Shown: positions 28,701 to 37,997 of the stretch, piece after piece
Layout of the letters: every line of letters begins with the position of its first letter
Position numbering within the stretch: the first letter of the stretch is position 1
NCBI RefSeq assembly: GCF_009363055.1
Contig: NZ_CP045292.1
Coordinates: forward strand, 124,001 to 188,000
Source: Flavobacterium haoranii
GTDB taxonomy: Bacteria; Bacteroidota; Bacteroidia; Flavobacteriales; Flavobacteriaceae
Direction: 5' to 3'
DNA length: 64,000 nucleotides
The notes under the pieces: model-generated
What the model was told of the DNA's origin: nothing
Database searches by the model: none
What the model saw: only the letters and a program-made list of their open reading frames with translations
Position numbers and translations under genes: made by a program

Positions 28701-30234
28701 AGTGTATTATGAAAGCAATTATGATGGTTCTCAAGATGAAAAAGAAACGGAAAATACTAGTGTTTTAGAAAAATTTTTCGCACCATTTGAAAATCTTACC
28801 AATTACAATAGAGCTGAAGAAGGAAGAATTATTGCCATTAACGAAGGGCGTTTAGTAGAATTTTTAACCACATCTACAAAACATAAAAAATTAGCTAAAA
28901 ACATAGAAGATTACTTTTATGAAGAAGGTAATGTTACTCTTCCCGATGGAATTTTAGTGATAAATTTAAATCTAAGATCCGTTGTAGCAAATAATGAAGA
29001 AGGTGATAGTTTGTTTAAGAAGCAAATGGAACAATTAACCAGAAAGGAACTTTGGAAAAATTGTGAAGGTTGCGATTTGGCTAACTCTTGTTTTATCAAT
29101 TACAATGTAAAAACATTCAATAACGAAGTTTCGGGCGATGCAGTGATAAAAAGATTAGAATGGTTACTTCGCACAGTTAGTTTAAAAAGAGAATTACATA
29201 TTACAATGCGTGATGTTAGGTCTTTTATAGCATTCTTATTAACTAGAGATTACGCTTGTGAAGATATTCCAAAAGTAATACAAGAAGCTAACGGTGAAGT
29301 AGAAAAATTTTGGAATCTGTTCTATTTTAATATTTCAAATCCTAAAAATATAGATTCTGGTGATAAAGATCGTTTAATAAAATTAATCAGAGAAACTGAC
29401 ATTGGTGAAGTTGCTATTCCGAAACTGGATAGAGAATTGTTTTTTAATAAGCATAGAGAAAAAGATTATTTATTCTTTGAAAATCGTGAGTTTAATATCA
29501 TTAATGTATTTAATGAAATTAAAGCATATTTACCTGCTTATGAACAAAGTGTTGAATACATAAATAACATTAGAGAAAGGCAAAAAACATTCATTCGCCA
29601 CCAATATTTTGAAGGTAAATTATTAGCCAACATAAATACAATTTTTAATAAAGAAAACGGGATTGAAAAATCAGTAGAAATTGGAAAACCAGCCTATTTA
29701 TTACGCTTACCTTATAAATCTGTTTACGATTTTGTAAATGTTTTAAATAAAGAAAAACTAGATGAAAGCATTAAGAAAACTATTTCGAGAGCAGTTTCAT
29801 TAAACGAAGGTTGTAACAATCCAGATTTAGACGAAAAAAATCTAGTTTTAGCTTCTACAGAAATTAAAGACCCGTATGGTAAATCATTTAAATTGTTCTC
29901 ACTAGATGAATTTGACCTTTTTGTAAATAAAGCTGAACATTTGACAAAATATATTGAATACGAAGCTGATAGCTTAATTTTTAGACATAAAAAACATAAG
30001 CATATTAGTTTGACTATATCTCTCGATTTATTTGAAATGTTATATTTTATTCAAAAAGGTTTTAGTCCTTCATTAAACGATTTAAAAGGAAAATTCATAG
30101 AATTAATTGTATTTAAAAACCTCCTTGAAAATTTAAAATACGATGAAATAGTTATTACATCTAATAATAGAGAATTTTATTCTATTAAAAAAGCGGGGTC
30201 TAGCAATATTAATATTAACAAAGTAAAAATTTAA
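25762..30234 (+). CDS. NERD nuclease-like / double protein kinase / P-loop protein (MAD6/PglW-like)
   Basis: 1490 aa. Residues about 15-125 are a NERD domain (EYDLIVVAPHAIFNIENKDW). A first kinase-like domain (about 200-470) has HRDINPDNIF near 326 but GNFGK where DFG is expected, and lacks a clear glycine loop, so it looks like a pseudokinase. A second kinase (about 500-760) has LGKGGYSKVFKV, a VAIK-like lysine in YTLKLF, HRDIKPQN near 619 and DFN instead of DFG. A P-loop NTPase follows (ITGNAGDGKTAFV near 943), with a Cys cluster (CEGCDLANSC near 1100). It resembles PglW and the MADS kinase. It likely phosphorylates itself or partners, opposed by the PP2C encoded downstream. Confidence 0.83.
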   Translation: MAVIVKPTYFDAVVNAGEQKLMDFLEVNLPDDFFLIPNIELVSTNSYNNQTQYWEYDLIVVAPHAIFNIENKDWRGRIEGDDTNWYLNDQPRRNPLRTNRQKTAILASKLKEQNSYWGKAWVQNTLTLSYDNYSPPIITPEDDKLTFQLNKRLINFLTDASELNKSEDAIADIQKDIVNYLTGQQAQKRAVEKKQIYEFEIVKVLHQENNFVEYLGKYVGSTSSQRRIKEYALQVVGLSPLELKNREDKIKNQYNALKDIKGKPFILNVEFRIDEENHLFYEISEYFEENSLRSEARIKTFTFKEKVEIIKNIMVALKEAHNKNIFHRDINPDNIFLNSGYAYLGNFGKSYFVDHSEEGYTVMPTINQSNATAYHPLELTVGDASIASDIYSLGVLIYWLFTEKEPFATPFELNNLGGKLPENLLPSKINTNLPKWIDEVCEKSIITDEFQRIESIEKLIDIIDSALAQNTSNVKSENNVPAAVKAVSFEEIKEGDTIGDYAIHKVLGKGGYSKVFKVKHRLQDKFYTLKLFNESVFVNSVKDEYLALIELHHNNIVKFSWNGETPNGQFYTVMEYLEGENLRQYIATDVSMPIHQVYNVGIDILSALVEMQKKERPIIHRDIKPQNIIWDKGERFVLIDFNVASTINENKDFVGTNPYLAPDLIESNYKVNWDFTADLFALGVTMFELICKQYPWHPNKMPLRDRAANEPKSIEPRISLAFSNFIAKAIQTNKNDRFQSAQEMLNALKEIEGDILENIENNTTEASSRNKLYHTQISIIQGTSFNLKLFNSNNTYVDLHEAIAKALDKFKENIEKYKTSIDLGDKIKLVLKVDDEMIINDMFWQGGARNFNPGNIERVYSAMKDLFEQNKDKIKAHKISVEGINMVDYVNSLYSQSKHGNFGTRVNTKTSELDNETYTPTKLDKTLLPAIIDGKYKLIIITGNAGDGKTAFVKKIEGNPSVKNIQHFSHNNGARFQINGVYYESNYDGSQDEKETENTSVLEKFFAPFENLTNYNRAEEGRIIAINEGRLVEFLTTSTKHKKLAKNIEDYFYEEGNVTLPDGILVINLNLRSVVANNEEGDSLFKKQMEQLTRKELWKNCEGCDLANSCFINYNVKTFNNEVSGDAVIKRLEWLLRTVSLKRELHITMRDVRSFIAFLLTRDYACEDIPKVIQEANGEVEKFWNLFYFNISNPKNIDSGDKDRLIKLIRETDIGEVAIPKLDRELFFNKHREKDYLFFENREFNIINVFNEIKAYLPAYEQSVEYINNIRERQKTFIRHQYFEGKLLANINTIFNKENGIEKSVEIGKPAYLLRLPYKSVYDFVNVLNKEKLDESIKKTISRAVSLNEGCNNPDLDEKNLVLASTEIKDPYGKSFKLFSLDEFDLFVNKAEHLTKYIEYEADSLIFRHKKHKHISLTISLDLFEMLYFIQKGFSPSLNDLKGKFIELIVFKNLLENLKYDEIVITSNNREFYSIKKAGSSNININKVKI

Positions 30235-30236
30235 AT

Positions 30237-31793
30237 ATGGCTATTAATTTAAATAAAGAAGAAGGTGTTTTTCGTAATGAGTTAATTTTTACTGCGGATG
30301 CTAAAACTATAAATATTGATAGTACATTAGTTAACTTATTTATGTTATTAAAGCATAATGGAATAAGACCAAAACAAAGAACAAGAAGAGGTGAAAATGT
30401 ATTTATTGAATTACCAAAACTCAAAGAAATTTTTCAAAAACTGGAAGAAGATGGCAGTTTATCAGGTTTTTCAGAAAACCCTGAGGCAGTTGAATTATGG
30501 TTACGAACAAATTTAACGAACTTAGTAAATAGAGGAAATTCACAAAAAGAAAGAATGTCCTCATTAAGACCCATACATTTAGAAAGCTATCGAGTTAGAA
30601 ACGCTATACATACTAGGGACTATTTTAGTGCCGATCAAGTATACCTAATGTTAAGTCAAAAGCCAGCTGTAAAAAATGAACTAAAGAACTTTTTACAAGA
30701 AGGATGGGATTCAAATCAAGGACAATTTCTAAATGGGAACACTCTAGATGTAGATAGTTTAGGAATCTTACATTTAATAAAAAATATCAATCCAGGTTAT
30801 TTAGAAAGTAATTCAGAATTAAATAAAATTAGACCTTTACTAAAAGAACAGGCTGAATTATATTGTGACGATATACATAAACTTTTGGTTTATAAAAATG
30901 AAATTCCTAGAAATGTATTAATCGATTATATTAAAACAATTACTTCATTTCATCTATCATTATATGCTAATAAGGTAATATACTTATTACCTAAAATGAT
31001 AAGTAAGGGTACAATTGATATACAAGATGACTGGAATATTGTTTTAGATGTAACCGATAATTTTGAAAGTAAAATTTCTTCAATTGCAATTGAAGATGCC
31101 GCTAAAAATTACAACGCATTGTACAATTATATCAAAGCAACTTTTCAAATAAATGCGGTAGCTTCAAGATATAAATTAGACAAATCAGATTCAGATTCAT
31201 TAACAGAGATCTTAAAAATATTAGCCAATAAAGATGAATCTTTTGAACTAAAATTTGAAACACATTGGGATTATATTTTTGGGAACTATGATAAAGAAGA
31301 TAAAGAATTAATTTCAGAAATGGTTAAATACGAAACCACTTATTTTGATAGATATGTAGAATTGTTGATGAAAATTAGATCTAATTATCAATTAAAATTT
31401 TATCCAAGGTTTATGGATAGTGTTTCTCAAAAGAATAACGAAAGAGGTTATTTAGCGCAAGGAAGAAGTAAGAAACATCCTAGACGATATGTATTAGGCA
31501 CAAGATTATTAGAAGCTCTTGTTCAAATACAAGTATTACATCTTGAAAATGATAAATTCATTACAAAAAGTTTGTCTATTGAAGAGTTAATAAACAATTT
31601 AAGAGAAAGATATGGACTTATAATTAATGGATTAAGCGAAGAGCGCTTTAGTAATGCTGATGTAAATACAATTTTAGCTTTTAAAGAAAATGTTGAAGCT
31701 TTCAAATTAAAATTAAGGCAAATAGGGTTTTATAATGACCTAAGTGATGCATACATTTTGCAAAAAGTAAGACCAAGATATCAAATGGATTAA
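30237..31793 (+). CDS. Uncharacterised MADS-like protein (MAD7-like)
   Basis: 518 aa, 2 nt after the kinase gene. There is no catalytic motif that I can identify. It is helical and basic near the C-terminus (QGRSKKHPRRYVLGTRLLEA), with a winged-helix-like N-terminal stretch (LVNLFMLLKHNGIRPKQR). Position between a PglW-like kinase and a HerA-type ATPase matches the seventh gene of the methylation-associated defence system. That identity is by order and size, not by domain. It may be a DNA-binding adaptor for the ATPase. Confidence 0.6.
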   Translation: MAINLNKEEGVFRNELIFTADAKTINIDSTLVNLFMLLKHNGIRPKQRTRRGENVFIELPKLKEIFQKLEEDGSLSGFSENPEAVELWLRTNLTNLVNRGNSQKERMSSLRPIHLESYRVRNAIHTRDYFSADQVYLMLSQKPAVKNELKNFLQEGWDSNQGQFLNGNTLDVDSLGILHLIKNINPGYLESNSELNKIRPLLKEQAELYCDDIHKLLVYKNEIPRNVLIDYIKTITSFHLSLYANKVIYLLPKMISKGTIDIQDDWNIVLDVTDNFESKISSIAIEDAAKNYNALYNYIKATFQINAVASRYKLDKSDSDSLTEILKILANKDESFELKFETHWDYIFGNYDKEDKELISEMVKYETTYFDRYVELLMKIRSNYQLKFYPRFMDSVSQKNNERGYLAQGRSKKHPRRYVLGTRLLEALVQIQVLHLENDKFITKSLSIEELINNLRERYGLIINGLSEERFSNADVNTILAFKENVEAFKLKLRQIGFYNDLSDAYILQKVRPRYQMD

Positions 31794-31804
31794 AATCATT
31801 TAAA

Positions 31805-34800
31805 ATGAAAAATAACTTCAAAGAAATATATTATTCAAAAATTGTTGAATTAATTACAAAGATTCATCAAGACGAATTAAAAAATGCAAAACCAGGCCAT
31901 TGTATGAAAATCACAGGTCTTGGTGAAGAACAATTGTTCATCCTTTGGAAAGAATTAAAAGAAAATTTTTCAAATATTGATGTATTCATTATCAATGAAA
32001 AAGAAGAAAATGACACGTATATTTCTGCAACTAAACTTATAGAATTAAGAAACAACCAAGATAAACCGTTGTTAATTTTAATTCCTGCAAATAACCGAAC
32101 AGCTGCAGAAGATTCTTATGGTAATGCTACCTTTAAAGAAATAGCATTAGATAATATTGAAAATGAATTATTAAAGGCATTACTTAATGAAGTACCTTCG
32201 GAATTCAAAAATGTAATTAGAGCACTAGAAGATATAGTTAAACCTTCAAAAAATAATAAGTTTAATTATATGTTATACTTGATTGGTCTATCAGAAAGCA
32301 ACTATCAAGAAAATTTTTTTGGTACACTTTTATATTTTCTGGATCTTTTACCCGATGCAAAATTACTGCAAGAAAGTAATCAAATTAGATCTCGATTGAC
32401 CTTAAATTTTGAAAGCTGTAGTATTTTATCATCTTTCAACAAAACACTTTATGAACGAGTTGATAGCTTAAAAATCGAAAAAGATACAATACAAAAAGAC
32501 TTAATAGAACTTTTCAAAAAGGAGTTAGAAATAAAAACTAATGCTGAGCTGGTAAATACTATAGCAAACAATTATCAAAATTTATGGTTTAACAATTGGG
32601 AAATTCCAAATTTCAATTTTGAAGAAATTAAACTTGAAATAGTAGAAATAAGATCTCCCGATTTTGTGGAAGAAGAAGGTAGAAAAGTTTTAAAAGCTAA
32701 AGAAAATTCAAACTCTAGTGTTATTATTAGATTTAAAACTACACCACCGCCAAATCAAGTAGAAGAGTTGAAGTTTTACAGAGTAGTTTTAATGGAAGTA
32801 GATGGATTTTCTGGAGTAGAAATGAATACATTAAGAAAACTCAGTAACACTACTGCTAAACAAGAATATCGTGAAGCTAAAGTTGAACTAAATACAAATA
32901 ATCTAGAGGAAGGTTCTTATTTCTTTAAAATAATTGCAGAAGATGAAAATGGTAATATTTTAAATAATAATGACGATTTTCAGAGTATTTCTGTTCAAGA
33001 AGCATGGGAAAAAGAAGGTAAAACTAAAGAAAGTAAAGAAAATTTTAATTATAAACTAACTTCAGATACTGAAGATTTTGAATATGAAATTACTGAAAAT
33101 CCAGATAAAGAAGAAAATCAAAGAAAGGATAAATTAAATAATGTACTTCAAGGTCATTTTAAATACAATATTGAATTATTAAAAAATGGTATTGAAGCTG
33201 ATTGTCCTATTCCTAGTGAATCGTCTAATATTTGGTTAAATGATGACAAACCTAAAGTAAATTCTATCTTTCATATCAATTATACTAATAAGCATAATTA
33301 CCAAATAATTATGTCTTCAAAATTAAGATTAATAGAAAATGAATTATTAAAAAACGCAAAACATTTAGGATATTTAAGTACTAAAATTAGTAACAACCAT
33401 ACAGCTTTAGGTTTTGAAAACATTGAATTTATCTCAAGTAGTTTAAACGAATTAGTACCTAAAAAGTTAATTTCTGCTCGAGAGAAAGTATTTGAGAAAA
33501 TTTCACAATCTAATAAATCACTAAGTGGTGTTTTTGAGACAACAAATATTGCAGAATTTAAAGAAGAAATTAAAGATTACTTAGACCGCTATAATACTTG
33601 GATTACAGATTTAAACAAAAAAATAAGTAACACTAAAGTTGAAGAAAGCGAGTTAGAGAAGTTAAGATTAGTGTATGCTGAAATTCAATTTCTAGACCTA
33701 GTAAAGGTAAAAACAAAATTACCTAACAATGAAAGTGTTGCAGCTGTTCTATTATCGCCTTTACATCCCCTGCGTTTATCTTGGTTTTATAGTCTTATTG
33801 AAGTATTTGAAACTTGGCAAGAGAAGTCAATGAGATACAAAGACCATGTAAAAGATTGGTCTAAATTACAAGATATTTTTCTAGGTAAAATTAATCCTAA
33901 TAATAACCCTTTTGTAATAGTTGATCCTTACAATTTTGAAAATTATGAATATTCTGGTGAATTAACTTTTGGTTGGGGAATATATTTTAATGCAGACAAC
34001 CTTAAAGGTAATGATAATCTTGTACCTGTTACACACCAATTAAAGCAATACTACAAATCATTATTAAACATCACAAAAGATAATTTTTCAGATAATGAAG
34101 TGAGCAAATCTCTATTGATAAAACATTTGAAAAACTTTTTAATCCAGCATCCATATACAGACAAATTAGTTATCAATTTGTTTAACGTTGGTGATGCCGA
34201 TAAATTTGCGGAGGCTTTTGTTGATTTAGGAAAATCTGTAGAATATGAAAATATTAAATTTGAAGTCCGAATTTTTGTTGGTAAAACATCTCTAATAGAA
34301 CCAGGTAATGCTTTAAAAGAATTAATTAACCCTGAAACAAACATTTCAGAAGAAGCAGAATTATTCTCACAGGCATCTGAAAACAGATTATTTCCTAAAT
34401 TAAGATTTTCAATAAATGAAATTGAAGATTTCTTGATTACTCCTGAAGAATATAATGCACATTTAAGTTTTCTAGTAAATCCATTCAATTCAAAAATTAC
34501 TTTAGTAAAACCTAATTATGATTATAAATCAGATTTTTTAAATGGAATTTTCTTTTCAAATTCGACAGAAGTTAATATTGATAAAGAAAAAGACATGATG
34601 AGATGGATTAATTACATTGATGTAAATAAATCGAAATCTTCAATCACAACAAGTTTATTTACAAGTTTTCAAAAAAATATTGCTTGTGCATTAGCATCTC
34701 ATAACACTGATTCATTACCTGCAATTCAATTAGAATTAAACGACAGAGATAAAGTATTAATTTCACATTTGCATGAATATTCAGATTGGGTTATAACATT

Positions 34801-37252
34801 TGATAAAAACTTAGGTCCTCAAATTTTTGACCAACCTTCAGAAGAAAACGAAATACCATTTTTATTAGATTATATTCCTAGTGAAGATATTTCTGGAATA
34901 TCATCATATTTAACAACAAAACCATCTTCAGAAATTATCGGTTTGTTGAGTCCGCATTTTGAAGAATTTGAATTAGATAGTTCAAATGAAAAAGATATTT
35001 TATGTATCAAAACATTATTAGAAGACTTACGAGCTATCAGTAGTTCCCTTGTTTTACAACTAAACTCATCAAAAAATAAGGCGTTTGAAGTAATTGGATC
35101 AGCTTTTTCTAAAAGAGTTTTAGAGAAAAAAGGATTGCTAGAAAATGCATTTATTGTTCCTATAGATTTGCATCAAGAATTATTTGAAAATTTAAGTTCA
35201 AATTCAAAAAGCAGAGCCGATAATTTAGTTGTAAATATTGATCCACAAAGTAGAACAATTAATATCTCAGTTCTCGAAATTAAATGTAGAACTCGTTTAA
35301 ATGGAGTTGAAAGAGAAGAGTTAAAAAATAAAATTAAAAGCCAAATTGAAAATACAATTTTAGCTTTAAAAACTCATTTCGACCCGAATGATTTTAAATC
35401 TGAAGACAGATTAGATAGAGAAATAAAAAATTTAGAATTTAAGCGATTACTAGAATTTTATATTGAAAGAGCTAATCGATATAAGTACTTATCAGATAAT
35501 GCATACCATTCTTATGTGAATTTTATACAAACATTAAATGATGGGTTTAATTTAAAATTTAACAAAGTAGGTTTTATTTTCGATTTCTCTTTTGAGAAGA
35601 AACATTTAAAACAAATTGATGAAGATAATAATACCATTTTCACATTTGGATATTCATTAATAAAAGAAATATTAGATATTGATTCTGATTTAAATACTCA
35701 GCGACTTGAAAATTTAGAACTATCAAAGGAATTAGCTAGCAGTATCAATACAAAAGACAAATTAAAGCCTTTTATTAAAAAATACGAACCTAAATTAAAA
35801 CCGAATACAGAAGAGGTAACCCACAAAGAAAATGAAATAAAAACTGCTATTTTAGAAAACAATAATATTGATATTCCAAAAAGTATTGAAAACGACACAC
35901 CAGTAATTATTGAAAAAGAAGATCATGTTAAACTAAATGAAGAAAAAGAAGATGTTGAAAAAGATATAAATATTTGCGATACAGAATCTGAAAAAAATTC
36001 TAAAGATGAGGCTGAAATTATTATGCAAGAAAATAATTTACCTCCAGAATTTGATATTTTAATTGGGAAATCATCTCCTTCAAATCAGTATGGTATTATA
36101 GGAACTTCTATACATAGTAAAAAAATTGCAATTGATTTATCTGAAACAAATACCATAAGTCTTTTTGGTGTTCAAGGTGGTGGTAAAAGTTACACAATAG
36201 GTACTGTCTCTGAAATGGTATTAAAAGAAGTTAATAATGTAAATCTATTAAAAAACCCTTTGGCAGGTGTTATATTTCATTATAGTGAAAGTATGGACTA
36301 TGAACCTGAATTTACATCTATGATATATGAAAATGATGTGGAAAGGGAATTAGCTGTTTTAAAAGAAAAATACGGTGCAAATCCATCATCAATTAAAGAT
36401 GTAGTTTTATTAACTCCTAGTGATAAATTGGTGGAAAGAAAAAATGAATTCCCTTCAATTGAGGTAAAACCAATAGCATTTAACTCAAGAGAATTAAATG
36501 TTCAAGATTGGATGTTTTTGTTAGGAGCAATAGGTAATGACTCAGCTTATATAAGGCAATTAAAAGCAATCATGCGTGCACAGAGAAATAATCTTTCTTT
36601 AAACGGGTTGCGGGAAAGTGTGGAAGAATCTGAATTGTTATCGTCTTCACAAAAAGCATTAGCACGTCAAAAATTAAATTTCGCACAAGAATACATTAAT
36701 GACGATATCTTTATGAAAGATATTATAAAACCAGGTAGATTAATAATAGTTGATTTACGTGATGAATTTATTGTAAAAGATGAAGCATTAGGTTTATTTG
36801 TAATTATGTTAAATATTTTTTCAAGTGTTAAAAATTATAATGAGATTCCATTCAACAAGTTCATAGTTTTTGATGAAGCTCATAAATACATGGATAATAA
36901 AGATTTAACAAACAATATTGTGACGGCTATAAGGGAAATGAGACACAAAGGAGTTAGTATTATGATAGCAAGTCAAGATCCCCCAAGTTTACCTAACGAG
37001 ATTATTGAGTTAAGTTCCGTTGTTTTAGTGCATAAATTTAATTCTCCTCAATGGCTAAAGCATATACAAAAGTCAATTAATCAATTGGGTAATTTATCTC
37101 CTAATGATTTAAGTATGTTAAAGCCTGGTGAAGGTTTTATTTGGGCTTCTAAGGCAACAGATAATAATATTACTAATGTTCCTGTAAAAATTAATACAAG
37201 ACCTAGATTTACAAAACACGGTGGTGCAACTTTAAAAGCTGACAGAAGTTAA
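31805..37252 (+). CDS. Giant HerA/FtsK-type ATPase with embedded nuclease-like segment (MAD8-like)
   Basis: 1815 aa. About 1,400 residues of unrecognised, acidic, largely helical sequence come first. Near 1145-1175 is a possible PD-(D/E)xK core: SRADNLVVNID then INISVLEIKCRTRL (E-x-K). A low-complexity Glu/Asn linker (about 1340-1420) leads to the C-terminal motor: Walker A LFGVQGGGKSYTIG (about 1453-1466), LIIVDLRDEF, Walker B FIVFDEAHKYMDN (about 1684-1696) and the MIASQDPPSLP sensor, the HerA/FtsK order. It likely moves along or pumps DNA in the MADS-like complex. The stop codon overlaps the PP2C start by 1 nt. Confidence 0.8.
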   Translation: MKNNFKEIYYSKIVELITKIHQDELKNAKPGHCMKITGLGEEQLFILWKELKENFSNIDVFIINEKEENDTYISATKLIELRNNQDKPLLILIPANNRTAAEDSYGNATFKEIALDNIENELLKALLNEVPSEFKNVIRALEDIVKPSKNNKFNYMLYLIGLSESNYQENFFGTLLYFLDLLPDAKLLQESNQIRSRLTLNFESCSILSSFNKTLYERVDSLKIEKDTIQKDLIELFKKELEIKTNAELVNTIANNYQNLWFNNWEIPNFNFEEIKLEIVEIRSPDFVEEEGRKVLKAKENSNSSVIIRFKTTPPPNQVEELKFYRVVLMEVDGFSGVEMNTLRKLSNTTAKQEYREAKVELNTNNLEEGSYFFKIIAEDENGNILNNNDDFQSISVQEAWEKEGKTKESKENFNYKLTSDTEDFEYEITENPDKEENQRKDKLNNVLQGHFKYNIELLKNGIEADCPIPSESSNIWLNDDKPKVNSIFHINYTNKHNYQIIMSSKLRLIENELLKNAKHLGYLSTKISNNHTALGFENIEFISSSLNELVPKKLISAREKVFEKISQSNKSLSGVFETTNIAEFKEEIKDYLDRYNTWITDLNKKISNTKVEESELEKLRLVYAEIQFLDLVKVKTKLPNNESVAAVLLSPLHPLRLSWFYSLIEVFETWQEKSMRYKDHVKDWSKLQDIFLGKINPNNNPFVIVDPYNFENYEYSGELTFGWGIYFNADNLKGNDNLVPVTHQLKQYYKSLLNITKDNFSDNEVSKSLLIKHLKNFLIQHPYTDKLVINLFNVGDADKFAEAFVDLGKSVEYENIKFEVRIFVGKTSLIEPGNALKELINPETNISEEAELFSQASENRLFPKLRFSINEIEDFLITPEEYNAHLSFLVNPFNSKITLVKPNYDYKSDFLNGIFFSNSTEVNIDKEKDMMRWINYIDVNKSKSSITTSLFTSFQKNIACALASHNTDSLPAIQLELNDRDKVLISHLHEYSDWVITFDKNLGPQIFDQPSEENEIPFLLDYIPSEDISGISSYLTTKPSSEIIGLLSPHFEEFELDSSNEKDILCIKTLLEDLRAISSSLVLQLNSSKNKAFEVIGSAFSKRVLEKKGLLENAFIVPIDLHQELFENLSSNSKSRADNLVVNIDPQSRTINISVLEIKCRTRLNGVEREELKNKIKSQIENTILALKTHFDPNDFKSEDRLDREIKNLEFKRLLEFYIERANRYKYLSDNAYHSYVNFIQTLNDGFNLKFNKVGFIFDFSFEKKHLKQIDEDNNTIFTFGYSLIKEILDIDSDLNTQRLENLELSKELASSINTKDKLKPFIKKYEPKLKPNTEEVTHKENEIKTAILENNNIDIPKSIENDTPVIIEKEDHVKLNEEKEDVEKDINICDTESEKNSKDEAEIIMQENNLPPEFDILIGKSSPSNQYGIIGTSIHSKKIAIDLSETNTISLFGVQGGGKSYTIGTVSEMVLKEVNNVNLLKNPLAGVIFHYSESMDYEPEFTSMIYENDVERELAVLKEKYGANPSSIKDVVLLTPSDKLVERKNEFPSIEVKPIAFNSRELNVQDWMFLLGAIGNDSAYIRQLKAIMRAQRNNLSLNGLRESVEESELLSSSQKALARQKLNFAQEYINDDIFMKDIIKPGRLIIVDLRDEFIVKDEALGLFVIMLNIFSSVKNYNEIPFNKFIVFDEAHKYMDNKDLTNNIVTAIREMRHKGVSIMIASQDPPSLPNEIIELSSVVLVHKFNSPQWLKHIQKSINQLGNLSPNDLSMLKPGEGFIWASKATDNNITNVPVKINTRPRFTKHGGATLKADRS

Positions 37253-37931
37253 TGAAAATTATTTCACATACTGGAATAGGAAAACGCAAAGAAAATCAGG
37301 ATGTAATCTTGATAAATGATTTTGTTGATGATAATTCATTGTATCTCATTGTTGATGGTATGGGGGCTATGATAATGGAAAAGATGTTGCTGAACTAATC
37401 GCAAATTCTATCTCCGACTATTTAAGCAATTCTACTGTGTATAATTCTCTCAAAATTGAAGAAGCAATTAAGAAGGCAAATTTAGAAGTAAAGATATTTA
37501 ATGATAAGTACAATTCTAAGTCAGGAGGAACTTTAGGAGGAATTTTAAAAACAAAAGAGAAATTTATTTTATTTTGGATTGGTGATGTTTCTATTTTTTT
37601 ATTCAATGAGGATAATATAATTTTTAAATCCAAATCACATACTTTAATTAATGACATGAAAGACTTAAATGCCGATTTAACTCCTTCTGTACTTGAAAAG
37701 TATAAACACGTCGTTACGAAGTCAATATCAGGAAAAAGGGAATTAATTTCAATGGGCATCTATGAACTAGAAAATAATAGGTTTGATAAATTTTTAATCT
37801 GCTCTGATGGAGTATTAGACGTTTTTAATGAGTTTACATTTTTTAATAATAGTCTAGATTTTGTAAATAGTAATTTACAAGTTAATTCAAAAGACAACTA
37901 TAGTTATATAGTTGGTAATAAAATAAATTAG
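37252..37931 (+). pseudogene. PP2C-type Ser/Thr protein phosphatase, frameshifted
   Basis: Frame 1 begins MKIISHTGIGKRKENQDVIL (the PP2C ENQD metal motif), reaches LIVDGMG and then stops. With one G added to the G5 run at 37362-37366 the frame reads VDGMGGYDNGKDVAELIA and continues through GGTLGGILK, FWIGDVSIFLF (GD metal ligand) and FLICSDGVLDVF (DG) to 37931, about 226 aa, the normal size. It would reverse the action of the two-kinase protein encoded upstream, giving a phosphorylation switch. The start codon overlaps the preceding stop. As written the enzyme is truncated to 48 residues. Confidence 0.87.
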
Positions 37932-37997
37932 TTTAGAATTTATAAAATATAATTTTATTCTGCATACTATCAATAAAGTTAACTTTAATTTAAATTA

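Noticed and set aside
37437..37931. 164-aa frame as an independent gene
   Set aside because: Adding one base at 37362-37366 joins it to the preceding PP2C start with the conserved VDGMGGYDNG motif intact.
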